In this document: one piece after another, positions 35,640 to 46,900 of the stretch
How positions within the stretch are numbered: the stretch's first letter is position 1
How the letters are laid out: every line of letters starts with the position of its first letter
Assembly (NCBI GenBank): GCA_006384855.1
Contig: VCJN01000275.1
Location: 124,001-188,000, forward strand
Direction: 5' to 3'
Source of the DNA: Tetraselmis striata
Lineage: Eukaryota; Chlorophyta; Chlorodendrophyceae; Chlorodendrales; Chlorodendraceae
Length of the DNA stretch: 64,000 bases
The notes under the pieces: model-generated
Told to the model about the DNA's origin: nothing
Databases searched by the model: none
Seen by the model: the letters and a program-made list of their open reading frames with translations, nothing else
Made by a program: the position numbers and the translations under genes

Positions 35640-36130
35640 CGGCATTATATGGCTATAGCAGTTAGGGTTTCCGCAGGGAAGTTGGTCGTCGAAAACGAGA
35701 TGATATCAAGGACGTAGTCGCAGTTGAGAATGCACAGCACAGGCATATTCTCGAGTACCTGTACCATAACTTCTAGGTGACCGCCGATATTATGTATAGA
35801 AGTTAGCAGAAAGAATTAGCATCGCTCGACAAGGACGGGATATTATAAAAGGAGGTATGCACAAAGCAGCCGAGGTATTGAGGCAACAGCAGCCGTCAAG
35901 AACGCATTAGGCATATTTTCGAATACCCTAACTTCAAGGCCACCGCCGATATCGTGTAGTCGCAAAAATAGCACAGTTACTATTAGCAGTCAGAGCTTCG
36001 GCCGGAAGAGCCGATGTTCCTCGATATTAATAATGGGATATCAAGGAGGTATGGGCAGAGAACGCACGACAGTCGATAACGCGCAATAGGGCATATTTTT
36101 GAATACCCTAACTTCTAGGCGACCGGCAAC
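35640..36130. repeat. Degenerate tandem repeat (unit B)
   Basis: Repeat units are anchored by TAACTTCTAGGTGACC near 35768, CTAACTTCAAGGCCACC near 35928 and CTAACTTCTAGGCGACC near 36108, giving a spacing of about 160-180 bases. It corresponds to 29200-29690. Confidence 0.58.
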
Positions 36131-37782
36131 GTCGTGGTGAGAGCTCAGAGAGGGCAGGAGAGAATACTCGTGCCTGTAGCAGTAGGCCCGATAAATTGTA
36201 GACAGGATGCGACTATATACTGCAAAAAAAAACCCGCGTAGTGGCGTGGCATGCGTGGTGGGGTTCACCTCAGAGGACGGAGCACCGAGAGTTGCGTCGC
36301 TTGTGGACGGTTTATGATAGGATTCCAGCGAATCTCTGTGGGCTTCGTCTACCGGCGGGCGACGGGGGCGCAGATGGGCCGGTAGTGATTACTTGTTCGT
36401 CGACCCTGCTACATGAATTCACGTCTCCACGACTCGTCGAAGGATGCTAATCAACGTCGTGCGCGTGCAGAAAGCTCGGCCGACTAGCGCATTCGACTGG
36501 CGGGGTCGCACCACTCGGCTCGGCCTGGCTCGACGCAGCGTCTCGGCGACGAGCGCCGAGAGCTGGCCGGCCGGCCGGCGTCAACGCGGTCGACAATTCC
36601 GGCGCCGGGCGGCTAGAATAACGGGCGGCACGGAGCGACGCGCCGGGCGCAGCGGCCACGGTCGCGCGCGAGCTTTCGCAACAGCGGGGCTCACCGGTTG
36701 GTTGTGGAGCCATGTTGATGCGGCCGTGACGACACCAGTTGCTCGACGGCAGGGATTTCATCTTTGTCTTGGTCGAGGAAGGGGGTGGGTGGGAGGGATA
36801 TGAGCTGCGTTCGTGCGCGGGCGACTGGTAATATCCCGACCCGCAGGCGCCTTCCTGAGCGCACAGTGATATTCACAGCGCGTCCCTGCAGTCTCCAGCG
36901 TTCGGGCACGTAGCCCGCAGATGATGCGCGTCGCGGGTCTGATGAAATCCTTTCGTGGCGGGTAGATTCTCCGTATTTTTCGGTAGGAGATGATGTATTC
37001 GTCGACCGGACGTGATAAACACGTCAGGAAACTCTTGCGCTTACGTCGGCTGTGGCGTCAGCAACCAGCGTCATCCAGCAAGCGATGCTGCTGACAATAA
37101 TGGCGATACTTATCGTCTACTTATCCGCGTTTCGGATACATTCAGAGTTATATGGCTGAAACAGCAGCAAAATAATCTAAACGTACGGGCGAGTTGAGGG
37201 CGGAACTACGTGCTCTCTGCACCATATCGCGTGCTGTCATCAGTAGAGCTGTAACGATCCAGAAGCTTCATTCTACCTGTAGGTTTTAAACATAAGATGG
37301 TTTAGGGTCACCTATCCCCAGCAGAAACCTACCGGTAAAGCAGGCTACTCATCAGTCTCGCCTCATCAATATTTGCCGGGCGTGGCACGCGCGTCGGCGG
37401 GCACCGCCCTGATGCTGCTGCTCCGCCGTCGGTGTCGATCTGGGCGGGGGCGACCTCGGCGCGGTCTGGCGCGGGGGCGCGGCCGGCGGCCGGCCGCTGC
37501 TCAGTAGTCGTGATACGAACTGTACCATATGTCTAACGGGTACTACCTGTACGGGGTACTGTAGCAGGAAATCGGAGGCAGAGTTTAGAACACCGGGGCG
37601 AGATTCCCGCCACGCAGGGTCCGTCTGCCGGCCGTTCCGCCTGTACTCTGCCCTCATTATCCGACGAGGGGGATAGCCCAGGTGGGGTGAGATCAGCGCG
37701 GAGAGGGGGGGCAACGTCATCCAGGCCCGCGGCAGCCCACCGTCACCCAGTCCAGGCCTACCAGCGCGGAGAGTCAGCCAAG
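36131..37782. other. End of duplication unit B and region upstream of cyclophilin
   Basis: 36131-37190 repeats 29691-30700 without a recognisable gene. 37200-37782 is unique sequence that should contain the cyclophilin promoter and 5' untranslated region; I see no defined element. Confidence 0.4.
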
Positions 37783-39752
37783 ATGGACAACCCGCGCGTG
37801 TATTTGGACCTGGCGATAGGCAGCCAGGCGGTTGGCCGGGTGGTGATCGAGCTGCGCGCGGACGTGGTGCCGCGCACGGCTGAAAACTTCCGCGCGCTGT
37901 GCACGGGCGAGAAGGGGGTGGGCGGCAACGGGGTGGCGCTGCACTTCAAGGGCTCCACCTTCCACCGCATCATCCCCGGCTTCATGTGCCAGGGGGGCGA
38001 CTTCACCATGCACGACGGCACTGGCGGGGAGTCCATTTACGGAGAGAAGTTCGCGGACGAAAACTTTACGCTGAAGCACTCTGGCGAGTTGCCCCCCCCC
38101 AACTCCCCCATAAGAGACAGGAGGGGGGGGGCACGTATCGATTCGGGCTCTACACAGAGACCTTCCATGGGTTGAGTCAGGGTCCCCGGATGAGTGAACC
38201 CCCCCCCCCCCCCCAAAAAAAAAAAAAAACAACAAGATGGCCCCAGGCAGGCCCCACCAGTGGGTGAATGGTTTCGCCGAGCCCACGCGTTCCTGCCCTG
38301 TGCCAGTGGGGAATCTGCACGCCATCAAGGTCTCCTCGATCCATGCAGGCCGGCCTGTGCTGGGTGTGCTATGCTGACAGAGACCGCCCCCCCCCCCCCC
38401 ACCCCCCTTGCCGCGACCCGGCCGGCCGCCCCATCAGTGCCCGGCACCCTGAGCATGGCCAACGCAGGACCCGACACCAACGGCTCGCAGTTCTTCATCT
38501 GCACGGAGGCAACCCCCTGGCTGGACGGCAAGCATGTCGTATTCGGGGAGGTCATCGAGGGGATGGGGGTGGTGCGCAAGGCGGAGGCCACCGGCTCCCG
38601 CGGAGGCACCACCTCGCAGCGGGTGCGCGTCACAGACTGCGGAGAGGTGAGCCCCGTCCCGCGCTGCGCTGATGCCCGTCACTGACTAGAGGAGATACGT
38701 CTTTCCGTTACATAGACAAGTGTTACGATAACTGAGCGCCTTCTCTAGCGTGCATCGAAAAGGATGCGCAGATAAGTCTAATTCAACGGCATGTCCTTAT
38801 GGGAACTCCTCTATGGGCGCAGTGTGCTCCCCCTTTGATCCGCCTCTCCTGCGGAACGAGGAAATAAGCAGCTGATGCACCATGGTTAGGCTTATCTTTC
38901 GGGGTTATCGCAACGTCACATCCCCAGGGATAACTAAGCCCCGCAGATAAGTCCCGGTATTTTGGCGAACTCTCTCCCGCATCTTAGATGCGTAAAGCCG
39001 TACACACCCTACCTGCAGGGTACTTGTCCAAAGAAGCGCTGCCCCCCCCCCCCCCCCCCCCCCTCCTTGGCCCCTTCTCCTCGCTGGATTCCTGCATGGC
39101 CACCGTTGGCCTGACACCCCCCCTCTCCCCATATTCTTCCCATGTCGTCCGCCCCCCTTCTCGCGCTCGCGCAGCTGCTTAGCCGCAAGGCCCAGCTGGA
39201 GTCCAAGCTGGCGGAGGAGGCGGAGATGGAGAAGCTGCGCAACGACCCCATCAACCTCAACCCGGACGCGGAGTCCATGCGCCGCCTCAAGGTACGGTGG
39301 CGTGCGTGCCGGTGGGTGGGGCGGGGTGGGTGCTCGGCTGACGTGCTCCGTGTGCGCTGGCGGCGTAGGCGCTGGCGGTGGACAAGCCCATGAAGGCCAA
39401 GCCGCCCGTGAGGACGGCGCAGGATGAGCTCGCGGAGCTGGAGGCAAAGGAGACGGCGGCCAAGAGGGCGGCACAGCCGGAGGCGGAGGCGCCCCTGGAG
39501 GCCGAGGCGCCGCCGTTGCGCAGCGCTGGGGCGGCTGGGGAGGAGGCAGGCGGGCCGGAGGGTGCGTGGGTCCCAAGCACCCTGAACAACAAACTGCAAC
39601 ACCCTAAATATCACCCTCATCCCCACCACCCTCCCCTGTCTTTAGCTCAGCCGGAAGAGGAGCATGTGCATGCTTTATTTTGGGGTTTGAATGTAGGATT
39701 TAACCGTTTGCGTTTAGAGAAGACCTTCGGCAGCCAGGTTAAGATCATTTAG
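37783..39752 (+). CDS. Cyclophilin-type peptidyl-prolyl isomerase with C-terminal extension
   Basis: Exon 1 (37783-38083) encodes [22 protein letters not shown], and the active-site strand [15 protein letters not shown] with the catalytic Arg. Exon 2 (38438-38646) has [19 protein letters not shown] and [14 protein letters not shown], including the cyclosporin-contact Trp, and ends VTDCGE. The intron between them needs a GC donor (GCGAGT at 38084) to keep frame and family spacing; no GT donor fits. Exons 39175-39291 and 39369 onward add a charged helical tail ([20 protein letters not shown]). The 3' end is uncertain: reading through gives a stop at 39752, while splicing at 39562 gives a slightly different end. 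Proline isomerisation and protein folding is the known function, and the catalytic core looks complete. Confidence 0.85.
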
Positions 39753-39806
39753 TTTGCTTTGGGGTCTGAAGCCGCCGGGAGGCGCAGCTGAGCGGTGCTG
39801 TTGGGT

Positions 39807-41647
39807 ATGGCGGTAGCCGCAGGGGAGGCCGGCGCGAGCAGCCCTGGCGGCGAGGGCGACGACCCGCTGGCTTTCATGGCCAAGATGACGCCGCGCGAGC
39901 GCAAGCTGTACCAGCTGCAGCAGAAGCTGAACGCCTGCCGGCGCATGAACCAGTCGGCGGTGGTGGAGGAGCGCAAGCGCGAGCAGAAGGTCAAGCTGGA
40001 CGGGCCGGCGGGGGACGACACCACCAACGCCAAGAGGAAGTGGTGCGCCTCAAATGTCTTCAACCCGGCACTACAAATACCAAGGAACCTCATGAATCCC
40101 CACATCATTCGCCAATCCATACCTGTTTTTCCCTAATGTTTACTCACTCTGCTGTTCCCTTAAACCCACAAGCACCTGTAAGCCCTAAAATTACGAAGCT
40201 TATTACCATAAAACCTACCAATCCTGGAACTCCCCGACTCCCTGCCCTGTTTCCAAACTACCCCTTGTTGGCATGTGCATTGCCACTGCCATGCACAGCT
40301 GTTATCCCTTGTTTCCGCACTGTACCTTCACTCGTCATTCCGCCCGCGTGCGTTGCAGGTATGAGGAGAAGAAGAAGAAGCAGGAGGCGGAGCTGGAGAA
40401 GCTGGGGCTCACGCCCAAGGACGCGCACAGGCTGCAGTCACTGGAGGCGGTGCGGATACCACGGCGCCACACGCCACATCTCATCCGACAAGCCCCCCCC
40501 CCCCCCCCCCCTCTGCCAGCCCAGGGGGTGGCGATGCCCCGCTCACGCTGCCGTTGTGCCTGCCCGCAGGCGGAGCTGGAGTACAAGAAGAAGGCAAAGA
40601 AGGAGACGCCGTTTGGCTGGGACTCGTTCAACCAGAAGGCGCTGTACAACGCCTATGACAAGCGCGCCTCCAAGGTGCGCCGCAGCCCAGAGGAGGCGCG
40701 CTGGCAGACTGACCTCGGATGGCTCCCCCCCCCCCCCCACCCAACCCTGCGCCCCACCCCTTTCTTACATGGATGCGCTGTCCATCCTGCACCGGGTCCC
40801 GTCTCTACCTACTGACACGCCAGGCCCGGCAGTTGGAGTGATGATAAGAATGCAATGGCGGTATCTCACATCCTAGGCTCATGCGAATGCCGTGTCTAGA
40901 CCTCCATTGGCTTGCGAGATCCATAATATACCTATCCGGCTCGTGCAAGCTGGCCAAGAGGGGACAATGTCTCTGTATCTTTCTACCGTACTTAATACTG
41001 TACTGCAGTTTTGATGCCCCTCACCGACCTGCACCACCTCATGTAATGAAGTACCTCTCTTCTCTCTCTCTCTCTCGCGTGCGCACGCGAGGTCTTATGT
41101 TTATCCCATTGTGCTTGTCCTTAATTCCCCCTATCCTTCGATCCTTTAATAAGGAGGCATCTTAATCCCCCTTAAGCTCCTTCTTAATAAGGAAGTTTCC
41201 TTTAATCCCCCGATCCCCATATCCTTATTTCCCCTAAGTGCTTGTCCTTAATTCGTGCTGTCCTTGCCGCTTTTATTCTGGTATTCAATCCCCACATCCT
41301 GTCTGCTCCCTTCCTACTTGCCCCCGTAGATCCCCTACACCAAGGCGGACTACGAGGCCGCCAAGGCGCGCGACCCCGAGTTTTACCGCACGGCAGACAG
41401 CCTGCAGTACGGGCAGGACGCGCAGGTGCCGGAGGAGAACATCGACAAGATGGTGGCGGAGCTCAACGACCGGCGCGAGAAGCGCGCCGCCTACAGCCGC
41501 CGCCGTGTGTATCGCGATGACAAGGACGTCGACTCCATCAACGACCGCAACGCGCACTACAACAAGAAGATCGAGCGCGCGTTTGGGAAGTACACCGCCG
41601 AGATCAAGAACAACTTGGAGCGCGGCACCGCGCTGCCCGACCACTAG
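39807..41647 (+). CDS. SYF2: Pre-mRNA-splicing factor SYF2
   Basis: Exons 39807-40042, 40359-40449, 40570-40674 and 41330-41647 join in phase. The product starts with a short variable region, then LYQLQQKLNACRRMNQSAVVEE and WYEEKKKKQEAELEKLG. The SYF2 core follows: FGWDSFNQKALYNAYDKR, IPYTKADYE, ENIDKMVAELNDRREKRA, SRRR, DKDVDSINDRNAHYNKKIER, AFGKYTAEIKNNLERGTALP. SYF2 is a component of the Prp19-associated spliceosome. The ATG at 39807 is the first in frame. Introns carry C runs (about 40494-40512 and 40726-40737), and the 655-bp third intron contains a CT microsatellite (41056-41076). Confidence 0.93.
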
Positions 41648-41711
41648 CTTGCCACGGCCCGTGCGCGGAGGTCTAGCCCCCCCCCCCCCCCCCACCACCA
41701 ATTCCTTTTTT

Positions 41712-42985
41712 GGCAGGTGGTTGTTGTGTGTATAGTATACGTATTAGTTCCGCTATTTGTTGCCATTACATAAACACAACAGGATCAGGGCCAGATGCAT
41801 GGTATTTACCCATGCACGTGTGTGTGTTTGTATATGTATGGCATCACTATCTGCGTTGCTATGCGCGCCATCGGCTGAGCCTCACTGCCTCACACAATGG
41901 CATGAGGTGGTATCCGGGAGAAGGTATTCAATCCGGCGCACTCTGTGCGGTTGGCGCATATTGACGGCTGTGCTCCGGCACGGCTGGGGGGCCCAGTGGG
42001 CGCGCATCCCGGGCATGGGAGCTCCCGCCCGGGAGGCGCCCGCGTGTGTCCCCAAATCCCCCTTGCCCCCCCCCCCCCCCCCCCGGCGCGCGTGTTCTGG
42101 GTGTATTTTCATTCTATGCCTTCCCTCCCCCCACTTCGGCAGGTGGTTGTAGTGTGTATGTATATATCAATGATTTATTCGTCTGTTTATTACCATTACA
42201 TAGAGCACAACAGGATCAGGGCCTGATTCATGGTATTATCCCATGCACGTGTGTGTGTTGTATATGGCATCGTTACCTATCTGCGTTGCTATGCGCGCCA
42301 TCGGCCGAGCCTCACTGCCTCACACAATGGCATGAGGTGGTATCCGGGAGAAGGTATTCAATCCGGCGCACTCTGTGCGGTTGGCGCATATTGACGGCTG
42401 TGCTCAGGCATGGCTGGGGGGCCCAGTGGGCGCGCATCCCGGGCATGTGAGCTCCCGCCCGGGAGGCGCCCGCGTGTGTCCCCAAATCCCCCTTGCCCCC
42501 CCCCCCCCCACCCCCCCCCCCGCCCCGCCGCGCGTGTTCTGGGTGTATTTTCATTCTATGCCTTCCCTCCCCCCACTTCGGCAGGTGGCTGTAGTGTGTA
42601 TAGTATATACATATATGTATATACACATACATACATACATATATATATATGATTTCTTTGTCTGTTTATTACCATTACATAGAACACAACAGGATCAGGG
42701 CCTGATTCATGGTATTATCCCATGCACGTGTGTGTGTGTATATGGCATCGTTATCTGCGTGTTGTGCGTTGCTATGCGCGCCATCGGCCGAGCCTCACTG
42801 CCTCACACAATGGCATGAGGTGGTATCCGGGAGAAGGTATTCAATCCGGCGCACTCTGTGCGGTTGGCGCATATTGACGGCTGTGCTCCGGCACGGCTGG
42901 GGGGCCCAGTGGGCGCGCATCCCGGGCATGGGAGCTCCCGCCCGGGAGGCGCCCGCGTGTGTCCCCAAATCCCCCTTGCCCCCCC
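41712..42985. repeat. Three-copy tandem repeat of about 430-440 bp downstream of SYF2
   Basis: Units start with GGCAGGTGG at 41712, 42138 and 42580. Each contains the CCATGCACGTGTGTGTG, GGTATCCGGGAGAAGGTATT and GTGTCCCCAAATCCCCCTTG segments, followed by a C run and a short spacer. The third unit is truncated near 42985. Units are nearly identical outside the C runs and a TA/CA microsatellite (42600-42650), so the duplication is recent. Confidence 0.9.
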
Positions 42986-43917
42986 ATCCCCAATCCTTGG
43001 CCCTCTGCCCCCTCTTTTGACTACTGCTTCGCATGCGGGCTGACAGCTCCGCATGCCCCATGCTGTGATGCCGCAGGATGTGGGGAGCAAATGCTGCGTC
43101 TTGCCCTGCTTCTAGTGACGCTCATGGGAGCGCAGCATCTGGCTCGCCAACGACAGCTGCCGGTAGGGAAGGGATGCTGTCGCCCACGTGGATGACATGA
43201 CGTGACCTCAGCATGATGCGAAGCGGGTATGCTCGCAAGGAACACGTAAGGCGCCGCCGACTACCGGCAGCTGTACCTGATCGGGAGCTATTCCTTGTGC
43301 CGCCACTTCCCGGCATCGTAAGAGGTGTAAAGGGCGGTGTTGTCCTGTGCATCTGTCTTTTGTCACCTGCACAAGTGAAGGGGTGGTGATGGAGTAGGAC
43401 GGCCGGCCGAGGCGGATCGCCCCACCTGCTGCATCTCACGCGCGTGTGCATCTTGTCCTGCGTCCGTCCGCAATGCGCAAAGCAAAAGGCGAAACAGCCA
43501 AGCTGCTTTTGATACCCACGCGGAAAGGGGAGGAGACATCCACTACACGGGATATATGTACAAAAAATTTACAAAAAAATTTGTCAATTCGGCAGTTTGC
43601 CAGTATGTGCAAGGACAGTTTGTAAGTATACCCAAAAATATAACATGGGAGAGTACCGGTACGGTGCTACTGGGGATGACTGGGATAAAGGATGGTGGCT
43701 GTGGAGCGAACGCCGGATTCTTTGTCGCCGGATTCGTGTCGCTCAGGTTTACTGTACGCTGCTGTCTTTGAAGCGGAAGGCGGGTGGCACCTCCCGAGTC
43801 GCCGGACTTGCAGCAGGCACAGTGGGCTTCGCCAGGCCTTGTGGGAAGAGTGGGGCGTGCCTGTGCGGCACGCAGCGCAGGCGTTTTGTGGGCCTCACGT
43901 GGTGTTTCCGACGCGCG
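42986..43917. other. Intergenic region between the tandem repeat and the GT29 gene
   Basis: No gene recognised on either strand. It includes the presumed 3' untranslated region of the minus-strand GT29 gene. Confidence 0.4.
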
Positions 43918-46900
43918 TCACCCGCGCAATGTCTTGCCTCGGCAGCCCTCCCAGCTGCAGTGGCGCAGCAGGCCCGCGTCGGCCAGCGCCGTGAGCAGCA
44001 GGCGCTCCACCTCTGGTGGCTGGCTCTCCGATAGTGGGGAGCTCTGGTAGTACTGCGGCCGAAGCGCAGTCAACAGAGGCCAGGTACTCAGTGAGGCAGG
44101 GAACGTGGCGTGGACGGGGAACGCAAGGCGGGCGCTGCGGTGAGCAGCCACTGCAACACCCTGGCACGAATGACGCTAGCGCCACAGGGTAACGGGTCAC
44201 TCCAGAGCATCAAAATGTCGACATGGTTTGCTCCGTGACAGCAGACTGCTTGCTAATTCTCAGAGCAGCAAGCCTCGGATGAGGTAACACATTTTTTTTT
44301 AACCTTCCAAGCATGTAAGTGAAGGTGTGGAGGAGTTGTGTCGTAGTTCGGTGTTTTACAACTCAAAAACTAGACGAATGTCGAACGTGATGCAGCGACA
44401 AAGCACTCAAGCATCCTTTTATTGTCAATAACATTATCCAAATATGTAAAGCACGAACTCATATATATCTATAATCCGCAGGCTGTCGCGCCATCATCGG
44501 CCCGCGTCATCCGACGAGGCGACGACGAGAGTGCTCCCCCCGAGTTTGTGTCACTACCCGTATGGGTACTGTACTTCGGACGAGGCGGCACCTCCAGAAA
44601 AGCAATATACAGATTACTGTACCGGGATTAATAGAGTTGCTGTTTCCGCGAGTACAGGTATTATTCGGTATCTGACCCTCTGCGGTAAACGCAGCGTAAC
44701 GACCAAATCCCAGGCGCTACAATCTACGGATAAATCCGCGCCCTGTACTGAACCCCATAATCCGCCCCATAAACTAAAGCAAATTAGCGCATGCAAATCG
44801 TCCTAGCAGCATGGAAATGAAATCTTATTATATTGGCGGATTAATTAATAGAGTTGCTGTTTCCGCGACTACAGGTATTATTCGGTATTCCACCTGACCC
44901 TCTGCGGTAAACGCAGCGTAACGACTAAATCCCAGGCGCTACAATCTACGGAGAAATCTGCGCCCTGTACTGAACCCCATAATCCGCCCCATTAACTAAA
45001 AAAACCAAAATAGCGCATGCAGATCGTCCTAGCAGCACGGAAATGAAATCTATTGAGCACCGCAAAAAAATAATCAATGTTCCGACAATAAAACTGCTGT
45101 TTCAGTGTTTCCGCGTTTGGCACTGTTGACCTACCTTGGCATGGTGCCTCACAAAGGAGGACTGTCTCTCAGCCACGCCGTACACAGTGACGTGTTTGCA
45201 GAGGTGCATGGCTCCGAGGGTCAAGACGAGCTCCGCGCTTGGGTAACTGCTGGCCCTTTCATTCACAAAGTGGGTTTTTTTCTGATAGCGGACCGCTCCG
45301 CACGAGAGGAACGCATCCAGAACACCGGCGGCGTGGAGGAAGAAACGCTTGTCCATTATGGTCACTTTCTGTGGGGACAGGGACAGGCAATCTGACACCA
45401 GCGTTCGCGAAGGGACAATCATATCGCATGCAACAAAAATGAGGTGTCGTGCGGTGTACGATTACATTATTAGCCAAAAAAACGGTTTCCGGGGTGTACA
45501 ATTCCTCTTATTCTATGCTACGCCTCGCTGTCCGTCTCCCAAACCGCGGACTCAAGCACTGCTATGTTCACGATTCCCGTGCCCCCCCCCCCTTCCACCT
45601 ACCCCCCACTCCTACAACACTTGGCGGTATATGGCACGCACCTGCTTTTGCGGGCGCTTTGCCAGAGACCTCCAGAGCTCCTCAAATCGCGACTCCACGT
45701 CATCAGCGCTGCACCGATACAGGATGAGAGTCGCGTTGTCGACCTGCAAGCGGTGAGACGGGTCCGCCGTCACGCGAGCAGAGCGGTGTGCGAAGGGTCC
45801 CTTTGCACTCCCCAGTGGGAGGTGGCGAGCCACGAGGCACTCTAACGGGAGCTGCGGCGCTGTACATGGGGCACGTGACTGTCTTACCTCTGGCGCTACC
45901 TCGTGCTGCTCGCCCGTCTGCTGCATCTGCACCACGTGCGACATGGTCTTGAAGGCCGTGTTGCCCAGAATCCGAAAGTGGGTTGTGCTGCCGACATGGT
46001 CAGCGTACGGCTCCCCAGCTGGCGCCTGAGCACACAGGAGGGGGCGGTTAGCCATAGTCTGCCGCGGGCGATGCAAGCGCCGTAGCATCTAACCCCACCG
46101 CTTTGCCCCTCCCGTTTTCCCGGGAGATTCAGAAAGATCATTGCGGCGAGCAGTCAATTAACTGCTGCACATACGGGTATTTGCTTGCTGGGTACGGCAC
46201 TGGTATCATCAGTCCTCTACGCGTGGTACAGTTTTCGGACGGGATTCCTCTAGTACAGGAGTCAGGAACTGAATAACCGGGATCCCAGTCCTTTTCATAT
46301 GAAGAGCAGGAAGGACGCATGCGCGCGCCGCCATACCCGTTCGCGCTTCTAGCACCAGGAGCCAGAGACTGCGGTTGATTTGTAAAGTAAATATTGCGGA
46401 ATCGGGTTTTGACGTAAAGCGCATGACGCGCGCCAAGATTGTAATGATTACGTGATAACAATGCCACGGCCGCACATGTGTGAGATGGATGTTGTGAGGC
46501 ACAAGCGCCAGGGGAGCCTGCCGCAGGAGAGCACCGCCCCGCACGTTCGCCCTCCTCACCTGACCAAACCGAAATACGGCATCGTGCTTGTCGATCTCCC
46601 TGCCGTGCGAGGCCTTCAACAAGCCGGACGAGCTACCCACAACGGCGCAACTCTCATACAGCGCCGCATCGCCAAAGACATCGCGCTTGCTGTGCACCAT
46701 CTCGGCCTTCAGTTTTGGCCATAGCGGGGCCAGGTCGTCGTCCACTTTCAAAAAACCGCTGTCAGAATCCTGTGGCACATCAGAGCAGCCCTCGTCACAA
46801 GAGTTCTCATGACAAAGCTCCTGCCGTCTACAACCGGGCGAGAGCATGCGGCAGTGGCACCTGGGTTAGGACTAAGCCTTGCGGGTCCATGCCCAGCGGC

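Larger units (their letters stand above)
30880..37190 (+). repeat. Segmental duplication, unit B
   Basis: Direct tandem copy of unit A. The left junction falls at the start of helicase exon 16 (GCAGGGACGC in both). The right end fades out near 37150-37200, after CTGAAACAG. Most blocks are very similar, while the helicase exons and AT-rich tracts differ by many indels. Confidence 0.88.
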
